Assembly: GCF_030505615.1 (NCBI RefSeq)
Contig: NZ_CP129992.1
Coordinates: 1,674,001-1,738,000 of the forward strand
DNA: 64,000 bases
Reading direction: 5' to 3'
From: Salinibaculum rarum
GTDB taxonomy: Archaea > Halobacteriota > Halobacteria > Halobacteriales > Haloarculaceae
Numbering within the stretch: position 1 is the stretch's first letter; each line of letters starts with the position of its first letter. Shown here piece after piece: positions 43,415-52,367 of this stretch. The position numbers were made by a program, and so were the translations under genes. The notes under the pieces are model-generated. The model was given only the letters and a program-made list of their open reading frames with translations. It made no database searches and was not told the origin of the DNA.

Positions 43415-44689
43415 ATGCCGGCGCTCGTAGACATCGTGCAGAAACTGGATTCGCTCGGGACGGCCATCTCTATCGGTGGCCGGACGCTCCTCTCGGCAGA
43501 CACCAACCCGGTGCCGACGAAGTGGGACCACATCACGAAGGTCGACCCGGAGGAGGAGAAACGGCTACCCCTCGCGTACCCGCTGTATCTCTCGCATACG
43601 GGTGCCGTCTCCGTGGGCGGTTCACAGGACGTGACCGAACAGAACACCCTCGAGACGTTCGACCTCGTGAACGCGGCGACGGTGCCGGCGTTTCACGAAC
43701 CCAGCGACTCCACGCACGTCACGCAAGCAGTCCGTGACAAAGCGGAGTTTATGGCCATCCCGGAGGTCCTCAACGGGGACAACGAGTCGCTCGTGGGCAC
43801 CCTCGGCAAGGGCGTCGAGTACATCAGAGACGAGATGGCGCCCGCTCTCATCGAGGAGAAGTTGCCGATTCCGCTGGGGAACTCCATCGAGAAGCGCCTC
43901 TCGAATTTCGCCGCCTCGTGGATGCTCAACGAGGCGGTCTTCGAGGCGTACATCATCATGAACGTCGACAGCGCGGCCGCGCGAGAGGCAAACGTCGGCG
44001 AGGAGGACCTGCTCACGCCCCGGGAGGCAAAACAGCACGCGATGGCCGCCGAACACCACCTCGAAAGCGAACTCGTCTATCTCGAATACTCCGGGACCTT
44101 CGGCGGCGACGAAGCCGTCGAACTCCTCGACGCCATCGATGAGGGCGTCTCGTGGTCGCGGGTCTGGTACGGTGGCGGCCTCGACAACCGCGAGAACGCC
44201 CAGCGGATTCTCGACGCGGGCGCTGACGCGGTCATCGTCGGGGACAGTTTCCACGACGTTGCCGAGGAGGAGGCCGACCTTATCGACGCGGCCGTCGACG
44301 AACTCGGTCCCGGCGCGAGCCGCGACGAGATTCGGGAGTGGCTCGAAGCGACGGTCGACCTCGAAGACACCGCTGCCGCCCGCTATCTCTCGACTATCGT
44401 CGACGTCCCGTCGCCGGAACAGCGCGCTGCCCGCTATCTCGCCGCCGGGGTCCAGATTGCAGTCGAACTGGAGACCGTCGCAGAGACCCTCTCTGACCCG
44501 ACTGCCGACGACATCCGCGCCGCGGTCACCGACGGTCCCGTCCCCGGCGAGACGCTCTTTGCCGACGTCTTGGACGACGAGGCTGCTCACGACCTCGCAA
44601 AGCGACTCGCCGTCTCCCTGCTCGCCGAACGGTTCGGCGTGGACCTTGCGGACGGCTTTGCCTCCTACCACGTCGCCGCGGAACTCTAA
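43415..44689 (+). CDS. Geranylgeranylglyceryl phosphate synthase-like protein with C-terminal extension
   Basis: The first 270 or so residues resemble PcrB/GGGP synthases, TIM-barrel enzymes that join an isoprenoid diphosphate to glycerol-1-phosphate: WDHITKVDPEEEKR, ELVYLEYSGTFG and VWYGGGLDNRENAQRIL with GADAVIVGDSFHD. About 150 further residues are helical and acidic and have no recognised fold. Usual enzymes are about 220-250 residues, so this is a long paralogue; the housekeeping copy should lie elsewhere. It may act on a different polar head group. Confidence 0.8.
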   Translation: MPALVDIVQKLDSLGTAISIGGRTLLSADTNPVPTKWDHITKVDPEEEKRLPLAYPLYLSHTGAVSVGGSQDVTEQNTLETFDLVNAATVPAFHEPSDSTHVTQAVRDKAEFMAIPEVLNGDNESLVGTLGKGVEYIRDEMAPALIEEKLPIPLGNSIEKRLSNFAASWMLNEAVFEAYIIMNVDSAAAREANVGEEDLLTPREAKQHAMAAEHHLESELVYLEYSGTFGGDEAVELLDAIDEGVSWSRVWYGGGLDNRENAQRILDAGADAVIVGDSFHDVAEEEADLIDAAVDELGPGASRDEIREWLEATVDLEDTAAARYLSTIVDVPSPEQRAARYLAAGVQIAVELETVAETLSDPTADDIRAAVTDGPVPGETLFADVLDDEAAHDLAKRLAVSLLAERFGVDLADGFASYHVAAEL

Positions 44690-46056
44690 CGTTTCCCGAG
44701 TGCCGCTTCGAAGACCCGCTGTGCCCGTTCGTAGGCGTCGTTGCGGTCGACGATGGGGTGTGGGTAGTCGGCGGCGAGTCGGTCACGCTCGCTGTCGGTG
44801 AGGTTTGGCCACTCGACGATTTTCGCTGGTGGAACCTCGCGGAGTTCGGGGACGTACGCTTTGACGTAGGTCGCGTCGTCGTCGTATTTTGCCATCTGTG
44901 CGACCGGGTCGAAGATGCGAACGTCGACGCTGTCGGTTCCCGTCCCGGCAATCCACTGCCAGTTCCCGTAGTTGTTCGCCGGATCGTGGTCGAGGAGTTC
45001 GGCTTCGAAATACTGCGCTCCCTTCCGCCAGTCTGTCAGCAGGTGTCTGGTCAGAAACGAGGCGACGTTCTGTCGCGGGCGGTTGTGGACGTACCCCTCG
45101 GCTGCGAGCTGGCGCATTCCGGCGTCGACCAGCGGGTAGCCGGTCTCGCCCCGCGTCCACGCCGCGAACTGTTCTGGGTCGTTCTCCCAGGCGATGTCGT
45201 TGGGTATCTGCTTGTAGTTGGCCGTCAGTAGGTCGGGATTGTACCAGAGGAGGTGGTAGTTCTGTTCGCGCCAGGAGAGTTCGTAACGGAATTTCTGGAT
45301 GTTCGTCTTCGCACTCTTGCTGGCGGCGTCGTGGCGCTCGGTGGCGTCGGCCCACACCTCTCGAATCCCAATCATGCCGGCGGCGATGTAGGGTGAGAGC
45401 CGCGAGACGGCGCCGACTGGTCGCTCGACTGCGGCGGTCATGTCGTCGCGGGTCTGTGAATACGTCTCGATGCCCTGGCGCAGAAACTGGTCGTAGCGTG
45501 CCCGTGCCGCCTCGTAGCCCGCCGTCGGGAGGTCGATGTCCGTCGCTCCGGTCGGTACGGTCTGGTCGCCGGTCACGTCGGCCAGCGACGACCGGGCTGG
45601 AACTGCCGCTGGCTCCGGCTTTGGCTCGTCTTGCCAGTCGTCGTAGAACCGGCCGTGGTTCGGGTACGTCTCGGCCAGCCTGTCGGGGGCAACAAGAACG
45701 TGGTCTGTCGTTGCCGTCGTGGGTAATTCATCGTCGACCCGGCGCTCCCGTTCGCGCCGTTCCGGTCGGTAGTGGCGGTTGTAGTAGACTCGGTCAGCGT
45801 CGAACTCGTCGTAGACCCGGGCGAGTGTGTCCGCGGGACTGCCCGCGCGAACGAGCAGGTCGGAGCCACGGTTGCGGTAGCGGCGCCTGAGCTCACGGAC
45901 GCCGGCCAGCCAGAACGCCCGCTGGCGCTCGCCGACGCCGTCCAGCAACTCTTCGTCGACGACGAACACCGGGAGCACGGTGTCGTCGCTCGCAGCCCGC
46001 GCCAACCCGCGGTTGTCCGGGATGCGGAGGTCGCGCCGGTGCCAGAACAGATGCAT
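44686..46056 (-). CDS. phr: Deoxyribodipyrimidine photolyase (cryptochrome/photolyase family)
   Basis: The 456-residue enzyme repairs UV-made pyrimidine dimers with light. It has the N-terminal antenna domain (MHLFWHRRDLRIPDNRGLAR) and the C-terminal FAD domain with KFRYELSWREQNYHLLWYN, TGYPLVDAGMRQL, RQNVASFLTRHLLTDWR and DPANNYGNWQWIAG. These fit class I CPD photolyases. The ATG chosen gives the canonical N-terminus. It overlaps the end of the GGGP synthase-like gene by 4 nt. Confidence 0.93.
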   Translation of the reverse strand: MHLFWHRRDLRIPDNRGLARAASDDTVLPVFVVDEELLDGVGERQRAFWLAGVRELRRRYRNRGSDLLVRAGSPADTLARVYDEFDADRVYYNRHYRPERRERERRVDDELPTTATTDHVLVAPDRLAETYPNHGRFYDDWQDEPKPEPAAVPARSSLADVTGDQTVPTGATDIDLPTAGYEAARARYDQFLRQGIETYSQTRDDMTAAVERPVGAVSRLSPYIAAGMIGIREVWADATERHDAASKSAKTNIQKFRYELSWREQNYHLLWYNPDLLTANYKQIPNDIAWENDPEQFAAWTRGETGYPLVDAGMRQLAAEGYVHNRPRQNVASFLTRHLLTDWRKGAQYFEAELLDHDPANNYGNWQWIAGTGTDSVDVRIFDPVAQMAKYDDDATYVKAYVPELREVPPAKIVEWPNLTDSERDRLAADYPHPIVDRNDAYERAQRVFEAALGKR

Positions 46057-46129
46057 ACGCGATGTCAGGGCTGGACGGGCAAAACGGTGGGGCTGCTGTC
46101 GATTTCCGCCACGCTGGCCGAGAGGAAAA

Positions 46130-46138
46130 AGTATATCC
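46130..46138 (+). promoter_or_regulatory. TATA box of the J-domain/ferredoxin gene
   Basis: AAGTATATC is centred about 28 nt before the ATG at 46162. Confidence 0.6.
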
Positions 46139-46161
46139 ACCAATTTTCCCTAGGCACGGCT

Positions 46162-46821
46162 ATGGACTCCCCGTTCGAGGTGCTTTTGCTGGATACGGAC
46201 GCCACCGAGGAGGAGGTGGTTCGCGCGTACCGCGAGCGGGTCAAGGAGGTCCACCCCGACCAGGGCGGGTCGATAGAGGAGTTTCGCGCGGTCAAGCAGG
46301 CCTACGACGAACTCCTCTCCCGGGACCTCGAAAACGGTGACTTCGACTTCGAGACAGAAGACGAAGACGAGGACGAAGACGACATCGTCGACGAATCGCT
46401 CGCTCGCGTCGAGTATCTCAACTACGAAGTGCTCGACGACTTCGGGTGGAACCTCGACGACGACGCCCTCTTCGAGAAAGCCGCCGATGCGAACCTCGGC
46501 CGGGCCGACTACGGCGAAGTGCTCGTCGAGTCCGACCAGTTTCTCCTCGGCAGCACCGAGAACAACGGACTGACCTGGCCCTTTTCGTGTCGTGGCGGCG
46601 CGTGTGCAAACTGTGCTGTCATGGTCAAATCCGGCGAACTCTCGATTCCCGCAAACCACATCCTCCCCGACGAGATGGTCGAACGGGACATCTATCTCTC
46701 CTGTGTCGGCGAACCCCTGACCGACGAACTCCAGATTGTCTACAACATCAAACACCTGCCGGAACTGGAGGAACTCCGATTGCCACCGGGGCCGTTCAAA
46801 GGGGCCGCCGCCGACGACTGA
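46162..46821 (+). CDS. J-domain/[2Fe-2S] ferredoxin fusion protein
   Basis: The 219-residue protein begins with a J-domain-like part (residues 1-55) including HPD at 31-33 in EVHPDQGG. An acidic linker (TEDEDEDEDD) follows, then a plant-type ferredoxin with FSCRGGACANCAVMVKSG and a distant LSC, giving the Cys-x4-Cys-x2-Cys...Cys cluster ligands. Such fusions are known in haloarchaea. The J part suggests delivery to DnaK or help in cluster assembly, but no function is proven. Confidence 0.9.
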   Translation: MDSPFEVLLLDTDATEEEVVRAYRERVKEVHPDQGGSIEEFRAVKQAYDELLSRDLENGDFDFETEDEDEDEDDIVDESLARVEYLNYEVLDDFGWNLDDDALFEKAADANLGRADYGEVLVESDQFLLGSTENNGLTWPFSCRGGACANCAVMVKSGELSIPANHILPDEMVERDIYLSCVGEPLTDELQIVYNIKHLPELEELRLPPGPFKGAAADD

Positions 46822-46873
46822 CGGCGACGTTTTGGGTGGGTGTCCGCCGCGCCTGGCGGGCTGTGGCGGCCGC

Positions 46874-48133
46874 TCAGGCAATCAGCAAAAACAGCAGGTA
46901 GGCTCCGACGACCGACATCGAGGGAGTGAGCACCCAGAGCGCCACGATGCGGGCCGTCGCCGTCGGGTCAAACAGGCTTTCGGCGGCCAGTTCCTCGGGG
47001 TCTTCCTCGCCGACCCGCGGCACGCGGTCCGTCGACGCCTGCTGTGTGTCTGCAGCGGGCGTGTCGCCTTCGGCGAGCTCGCCGACCGTCGGGGCCGAGT
47101 CGACGTCTTCGCCTCCCTCGGTCGGAGGTGCCGAGAGAGCACCCGTCGTCGCATCCAGGCCCGGTTTGTCGGCGGGCGTCGGCGTCGCGATCTCCGCGAG
47201 TGTCCGCGCACGACTCGCGCGTCCCCAGCCGAGACCGATGATACAGCTGGTCGTACTCACCGCGAGGCTGGCCGGTATCCCGAGCCACGAGAGGATGGTG
47301 ATGATTGTCGCACCCACGGTCGAGACGATAAGCGCCGCCAGAATCGGCAGGTCAGTGATGTCGTTTCCGACGGTCGCCAGCGTCCGCCGGGCAATCGTGA
47401 ACCCGCCGAGGCTGATCGCCCCGACAGCGAGTAAAATACCGGTGCCAGGGTCGAGCGCACCGTTTCCGACGAGCGGAGCGACCGCGTTGGCGGCGTTCGA
47501 GGCGCCGGCACTGAACCCCATATAGCAGGCAATCGCCACCACGAGCAGCGAGCCGACCACGTCCCGGGGCGCCACGTTCTCGTCGACCGATAGCCGCGGA
47601 ATCGTCTGCTGCGTATCGACGGCGACCAGCGGGTCGGTGAGGCGGCCGAACGCGAACTTGGCGTCGAGATAGGGGTACAGGTATCTGCCAATTACCGCCC
47701 CAATCACGACGGCAACCAACGGAGCGACAATCCACGCCGAGAGGATGGTAAACATCAGTGCGGCGTTGAGCGACCCCGTCGCCAGTCCCAGCCCCACAAT
47801 CGCGCCGACCGCAGTCATCGACGTCGAGGCCGGCACGCCGTAGAGATTCGAGACCAGAAGCGACAGTCCCGTAAAGAACAGCACGCCGACGCTCGCCTCC
47901 GGCGTAAAGACCGCCGCGTCGACGATTTCGCTACTCATCGTCGTGATGACTTTCCGCCCGATAGTCCATGCCCCGAGGAGAGCGAACACGGTAAACAGCG
48001 CCCCGGCAGTGACCTTCCTGACGATGCGGCTACCGACTGCCGGCCCGAAGGCAACGCCGGTCGACGACCCGCCGATGTTGTAACCGACGAAGACTGCCAC
48101 TGCCACTCCCACGAGAATCAGTAGTTCTGCCAC
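46874..48133 (-). CDS. PiT family inorganic phosphate transporter
   Basis: The 419-residue membrane protein has ten or so helices and the two PiT repeat motifs, GYNIGGSSTGVAFGPAVGS (first repeat, degenerate) and GFSAGASNAANAVAPLVGN. A hydrophilic acidic loop (about residues 295-385) precedes the last helix. It should move phosphate with H+ or Na+. AATTGTTTTTG lies about 27 nt upstream of the ATG on the minus strand. The TrmB-type regulator gene lies just upstream on the same strand. Confidence 0.9.
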   Translation of the reverse strand: MAELLILVGVAVAVFVGYNIGGSSTGVAFGPAVGSRIVRKVTAGALFTVFALLGAWTIGRKVITTMSSEIVDAAVFTPEASVGVLFFTGLSLLVSNLYGVPASTSMTAVGAIVGLGLATGSLNAALMFTILSAWIVAPLVAVVIGAVIGRYLYPYLDAKFAFGRLTDPLVAVDTQQTIPRLSVDENVAPRDVVGSLLVVAIACYMGFSAGASNAANAVAPLVGNGALDPGTGILLAVGAISLGGFTIARRTLATVGNDITDLPILAALIVSTVGATIITILSWLGIPASLAVSTTSCIIGLGWGRASRARTLAEIATPTPADKPGLDATTGALSAPPTEGGEDVDSAPTVGELAEGDTPAADTQQASTDRVPRVGEEDPEELAAESLFDPTATARIVALWVLTPSMSVVGAYLLFLLIA

Positions 48134-48249
48134 GCGCGACTCTGCGTTCCTCTGTGCAAAAACAATTATGTCTGTGTCGAACCCGTCGCTGCTGTCTGCC
48201 CACTTATATCAGTGCGACGCCGAGAAGTGACCAGCCCCCGGCAGAAATA

Positions 48250-49053
48250 TTACTGACTCGGGTCCCGTGCGGCCACCAGTCCCTGGGCCATGAGTCGGCG
48301 GGCAATCACGATGAGGCCGTTCCCGAATCCCTCCCCGAAGATTGCCTGTTCCTCTTTGGAGTCGGGCATGATCGAACTCACGAGAAACGCCGACCGGTCG
48401 GTAAGCAACAGCCGGCCAATCGCCGTCTCGTCCTCGGCCGAGTCCGAACCGCGCAGCCACTCCAGCCCCGAAGTAAACGTCGTCGCGTCCGGCACGGCTG
48501 TCTGAATCTCCTCTTCGAGGGACGGGGTGAGCGCTCCGATGAGCAATTCGATACCGTCATCCACGTCGTTCAGCGTGGCGACGAGACCGTCGGTCAACAG
48601 CGACTCGTCACCGATGACGAGGACCACCTCCTCGGATGCGTCCTCGATGAGGTCGTTCGTCCGGTTCTCGATGGCTGTGCGCCCGAGCATCGACCACACC
48701 TGCTGTGCGTGGGAGTCGTCGTCCTCCTCGACGACGTCGACTGTCGAGAGGGCATCCTCCAGGCGTTCGACACGGTTCTCGTACTGGTCCCGGAGTGTCT
48801 TTGTCGCTTCGTTCAGTGACACTGCCCGAAACTGCTGTGGGCTTGTATGCTGGATTTCGACCAGGCCCTGAGATTCGAGCACCCGGATAGCGTCGTAGAC
48901 GCGCGTCCGTGGCACCTCCGTCATCTCGCTGAGTTGCTTTGCCGTCCCGGTCCGCAGACGGGTGAGTCCGACAAAACATCGCGCCTCGTACTCTTTCAAC
49001 CCGAGTTGCTGCAGTACTTTTATCGCTTCTTCGATGTTCTCTGAATGGTCCAT
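48250..49053 (-). CDS. TrmB family transcriptional regulator
   Basis: The 267-residue protein has an N-terminal winged helix (VLQQLGLKEYEARCFVGLTR, LSEMTEVPRTRVYDAIRVL), a coiled coil, and a C-terminal effector-type domain (about 120-267). TrmB proteins control sugar or other metabolic genes in archaea. The ATG at 49053 follows an SD sequence GGGAGGT; a TTG at 49062 is possible. Candidate targets are the PiT gene, korAB, or itself. Confidence 0.88.
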   Translation of the reverse strand: MDHSENIEEAIKVLQQLGLKEYEARCFVGLTRLRTGTAKQLSEMTEVPRTRVYDAIRVLESQGLVEIQHTSPQQFRAVSLNEATKTLRDQYENRVERLEDALSTVDVVEEDDDSHAQQVWSMLGRTAIENRTNDLIEDASEEVVLVIGDESLLTDGLVATLNDVDDGIELLIGALTPSLEEEIQTAVPDATTFTSGLEWLRGSDSAEDETAIGRLLLTDRSAFLVSSIMPDSKEEQAIFGEGFGNGLIVIARRLMAQGLVAARDPSQ

Positions 49054-49060
49054 GTGTCCC

Positions 49061-49080
49061 AACCTCCCGGGAGACCCGGG
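49061..49080 (-). promoter_or_regulatory. SD sequence with adjacent palindrome before trmB
   Basis: On the minus strand GGGAGGTT is the SD site. Two copies of CCCGGG separated by three bases (49066-49080) make a 6-bp hairpin that overlaps its first bases. It could limit translation or be an operator. Confidence 0.4.
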
Positions 49081-49312
49081 AACTCGTCGGGCATTTGTCC
49101 CCAGAACGCATAGGTATTGTCACTCTTGTTGGAACACCGAACGCTGTCTGGGCGCGTGGTTCGGTGTTGTCGTTCGCGTTGCTAGGTTTGGCACTGCCGG
49201 TGGCGTTCGCCTGTCTCTCGCTGTTTTCACGAGTTTCCCGACTGGTGTCCGGTCGCCGGAAATCGTCAGTACATGGCGTACGCCTGTAACCCAGATAATT
49301 ACAAAATTATAT

Positions 49313-49378
49313 ACGCAACAGTGACATAGGCTCCGCCTGCACGCATCAGTTTGTGTCCCAACCACTGCACTGTTGCGT
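49313..49378. repeat. 11-bp inverted repeat
   Basis: ACGCAACAGTG (49313-49323) is matched by CACTGTTGCGT (49368-49378), 44 nt apart, with no mismatch. Confidence 0.7.
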
Positions 49379-49382
49379 GTCC

Positions 49383-49404
49383 TCTGGCCACATCCGTGGC
49401 CAGA
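49383..49404. repeat. 9-bp hairpin
   Basis: TCTGGCCAC and GTGGCCAGA form a perfect stem with loop ATCC. No long T-run follows on either strand, so it is not an obvious terminator. Confidence 0.7.
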
Positions 49405-49565
49405 TTTGCTGCCATGAGACGGTTCTCTGGACTGTTGTCGGCCACATCTGACACTCACAGCTTCGTCTGCGAGCAGTTGAAAAGCAGACGCCACGAGAAG
49501 GTGCTGTGACGACCTTGGGAACGAAATAGTGAACGTGGGCTCTACGAAGGTTCGAAACCCGAAAT

Positions 49566-50432
49566 CTAGTAGAACTCGCGGACGAGGTCCATCGCGTCGT
49601 CGGGTGCGCCCTCGGGAATCTCGGACATGTTCTGGTCGATGCCTTCGCGCTCCTCGTAGGGGACGGAATCTTCGTCCTGGTAGATGACGCCCATGTACTC
49701 CTTGTCGCCTTCGAGAATCTTCTCTTTGGCTGCCGCTTTGTCGTTGGGGTCGTAGTCCTCGTCCTCGCCGAGGTCGACGATGGCGTCACGGAAGTAATCG
49801 TAGGTGTCGACGTCGTTGAACGTGACACACGGCGAGTAGGTGTTGACGAAGCCAAAGCCGTCGTGCTCGATTGCCTGCTTGATGATTTCGGTGTGGCGCT
49901 GGCTGTCGGAACTAAAGGACTGTGCGATGAAGGTCGCACCCGCGGCGAGCGCGAGCGCGAGCGGGTTGACCGGCGGCATGTTGGTACCGTCCGGCGACGT
50001 CGAGGTCTCGAAGTCCTCTCGCGAGGTCGGCGAGGCCTGTCCTTTTGTCAGCCCGTAGATGCGGTTGTCCATGACGACGTAGGACATATCGACGTTTCGG
50101 CGGACTGCGTGGATGAAGTGCCCGGAGCCAATGGAGTAACCGTCACCGTCACCGCCGGCGACCATCACTTCGAGGTTGGGGTTTGCCAACTTCACACCCG
50201 TGCCTACGGGAAGCGCGCGGCCGTGGACACCGTGGAGTGCGTAGCTGTGCATGTACGTCCCGATCTTCCCGGAACAGCCGATACCGGCGACCACGAACGT
50301 GTTGTCGGGGTCGTTGCCGGTCTCGGCGAGTGCTTTCATCATCCCGTTCATCGTCCCGAAGTCACCGCAGCCGGGACACCAGGTCGGTTGCTTGTCGGAT
50401 TTGAAGTCGACGAAGCGAACGTCTGAGCTCAT
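49566..50432 (-). CDS. korB: 2-oxoacid:ferredoxin oxidoreductase beta subunit
   Basis: KorAB oxidatively decarboxylates 2-oxoglutarate (or related 2-oxoacids) to acyl-CoA and reduces ferredoxin. The 288-residue beta subunit has WCPGCGDFG and GIGCSGKIG, which supply three cluster cysteines, the TPP motif GDGDGYSIGSGHFIH and a later SPCVTF. Its ATG overlaps the korA stop (ATGA), so the two are coupled. The gene symbol follows haloarchaeal use; PorB-type substrate choice cannot be excluded. Confidence 0.93.
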   Translation of the reverse strand: MSSDVRFVDFKSDKQPTWCPGCGDFGTMNGMMKALAETGNDPDNTFVVAGIGCSGKIGTYMHSYALHGVHGRALPVGTGVKLANPNLEVMVAGGDGDGYSIGSGHFIHAVRRNVDMSYVVMDNRIYGLTKGQASPTSREDFETSTSPDGTNMPPVNPLALALAAGATFIAQSFSSDSQRHTEIIKQAIEHDGFGFVNTYSPCVTFNDVDTYDYFRDAIVDLGEDEDYDPNDKAAAKEKILEGDKEYMGVIYQDEDSVPYEEREGIDQNMSEIPEGAPDDAMDLVREFY

Positions 50433-52192
50433 TGGGTTGCCTCCTGTGGTTCCGCAATCGCGTCTTTGATTTCCGCTGCGAGTTCCTCTGCCTTGAAGCG
50501 AACGCCGGTGTACTTGTTGATACGCTGGACCCGTTCGAGCACGTCGTGCTCGATGATATCGGCGAACTGGCCGGTCGCGTTACACTCGACGACGACCGTC
50601 GTCTCGGCGTCCTCGATTGCATCCGAGAGGTCCGGCCGCGGGAACAGGTACGGGACCGAGAGCAGGCGAATGTCGATGCCTTCCTCGGCGAGGATGTCCA
50701 TCCCTTCGCGGATGGCGCCCTCGTTTGACCCCCACGAGATGACGAGCGTGTCGGCGTCGGGGTCGCCAAACTCGCGTGGACTCCAGTCTTCTTTTTCGCG
50801 TGCGGTCTCGACTTTCCGCTGGCGCTTGTCGACCTGCTCGACGCGGATTTCCTCGTCTTCGGTCCGGCGACCGAGCGCGTCGTGTTCCAGGCCTGTCGTC
50901 ATGTGGGCACCGTCTTCGGTACCGGGGAACGCGCGCGGACTGACGCCGTCTGCGGTCGCGAAGTGTGGCTGGAAGCGCCCCTTCTCGTCGAGCCAGGTGT
51001 CGATTTCGTCCTCGTCGACGACCTTCCCGCGCTCGATTTCGACCTCGTCCATGTCGAACGTGTCCGGTGAGAACGTCTGCTCGGTCACGGACATCGCGAG
51101 GTCAGAAACGAGGAACACCGGCGTCGAGTACTTCTCGGCGATGTTGAACGCCTCGACTGCCTTCCAGAAGCACTGCGAGACGGTCGTCGGTGCGAGGACG
51201 AAGCGCGGAATCTCGCCGTGACCGCCGTACAGGGCCATGTTGAGGTCGCCCTGTTCTTGCTTGGTCGGCATCCCCGTCGAGGGGCCCGACCGCTGGACGT
51301 CCGTGATGACAAGCGGCGTCTCGGACTGGGCGACCAGGCCGAACGTCTCGGTCATCAGGTCGATACCGGCACCCGAGGTGGCCGTCATCGAGCGCGCGCC
51401 GGCGCGTGCGGCACCGAGTGCCATGTTTATCGCGGAGAGTTCGTCCTCTGCCTGGACGACCTTGCCGCCGTACTCGTCGAGGCGGCCGGTCAGATATTCC
51501 ATGATAGAGGTCGCCGGCGTAATCGGATAGCCAGCGTAGAACCGACAGCCGGCAGCGAGTGCACCCATACCGAGTGCTTCGTTGCCGTTCAGGAGAACGT
51601 AGTCGTTGTCCGTCGTGTCCATGTCGTACTCGAAGTCCTCGTCGAACTCCTCGGCGACGTACTCCTGGCCGGCGCGGGCTGCCTTCTTGTTGTTCTCGAC
51701 GATTGCCTGGCCCTTGTTCCCGAAGCGCTTCTCCAGAGAGGCGTCCAGATTTTCGATGGGGAAGTTCGTCACCTCACAGGCCGCGCCGAGCGCGACGATG
51801 TTGGCCATGATGGCCCCGCCGGCCTCCTCGGCGAGGGTCTTGAGGGGGACGTCGAGTCCAATCATCCCCTCGGGAATCTCGAGGTCTTGCATCGTCGTCC
51901 GCTCGCCGTCGTAGATGATGACACTTCCCTCGTGCAGTTCGTCAAGATTCTCGTCGACGGTGCGCTCGGTCAGAGCGATGAGAATGTCCAGCCGGTCAAC
52001 GACACTCTCTACGCGGTCGACGGACGTCCGTACCTTGTAGGCGGTGTAGCCGCCACGGATACGCGATGCGAAGTCCTTCGAGGTCAGGACGTGTCGTCCC
52101 GCCCGCGAGAGCGCCTGAGCGAAAATCTTGCCTGTAGAGTCTATCCCATCGCCGGCTTCGCCGCCGATGGCCCAGTTCAGATCGTCGGGCAT
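50429..52192 (-). CDS. korA: 2-oxoacid:ferredoxin oxidoreductase alpha subunit (gamma-alpha fusion)
   Basis: The 587-residue protein joins a gamma domain (IGGEAGDGIDSTGKIFAQAL, residues 1 to about 190) to an alpha domain. The alpha part starts near NDYVLLNGNEALGMGALAAG and contains GYPITPATSIMEYL, SGAGIDLMTETFGL and PSTGMPTKQEQGD. This architecture is usual for haloarchaeal KorA. The ATG gives the normal N-terminus; the frame runs 12 codons further upstream. Confidence 0.93.
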   Translation of the reverse strand: MPDDLNWAIGGEAGDGIDSTGKIFAQALSRAGRHVLTSKDFASRIRGGYTAYKVRTSVDRVESVVDRLDILIALTERTVDENLDELHEGSVIIYDGERTTMQDLEIPEGMIGLDVPLKTLAEEAGGAIMANIVALGAACEVTNFPIENLDASLEKRFGNKGQAIVENNKKAARAGQEYVAEEFDEDFEYDMDTTDNDYVLLNGNEALGMGALAAGCRFYAGYPITPATSIMEYLTGRLDEYGGKVVQAEDELSAINMALGAARAGARSMTATSGAGIDLMTETFGLVAQSETPLVITDVQRSGPSTGMPTKQEQGDLNMALYGGHGEIPRFVLAPTTVSQCFWKAVEAFNIAEKYSTPVFLVSDLAMSVTEQTFSPDTFDMDEVEIERGKVVDEDEIDTWLDEKGRFQPHFATADGVSPRAFPGTEDGAHMTTGLEHDALGRRTEDEEIRVEQVDKRQRKVETAREKEDWSPREFGDPDADTLVISWGSNEGAIREGMDILAEEGIDIRLLSVPYLFPRPDLSDAIEDAETTVVVECNATGQFADIIEHDVLERVQRINKYTGVRFKAEELAAEIKDAIAEPQEATQ

Positions 52193-52367
52193 ACTACATC
52201 GGGCTTCCGTGGGATGGAGGAAAAACATTGTGCATGTGGGTCACCCGCCGGATTTCGCCACCTTCGTAGCCTCCGAAATTCTGCCGCTTTCTCCACTAAC
52301 TGCTTTGGGACAGAGACGGTCGTCCCGGGAGCGAAAATTCCTTCCCACCAGTTCCCGACTCTGGGGT

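Larger units (their letters stand above)
49054..49565. other. Structured intergenic region between trmB and korB
   Basis: The 512-nt gap has no convincing ORF. It holds the trmB leader, an AT-rich stretch at 49294-49313 with TATA-like elements readable on both strands, an 11-bp inverted repeat (49313-49323 and 49368-49378) and a 9-bp hairpin at 49383-49404. A non-coding RNA or a complex regulatory site is possible. The part from 49410 to 49565 shows nothing recognisable. Confidence 0.45.

Noticed and set aside
49120-49494. 124-residue minus-strand ORF in the trmB-korB gap
   Set aside because: The amino acid composition (Arg, Thr, Cys-rich) is unlike haloarchaeal proteins, and it spans the inverted repeat and hairpin.
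49545-49562. GGTTCGAAACCC, like a tRNA T arm or attachment site
   Set aside because: The flanking bases do not form a T stem or acceptor stem, and no integrase or duplicate copy is present.
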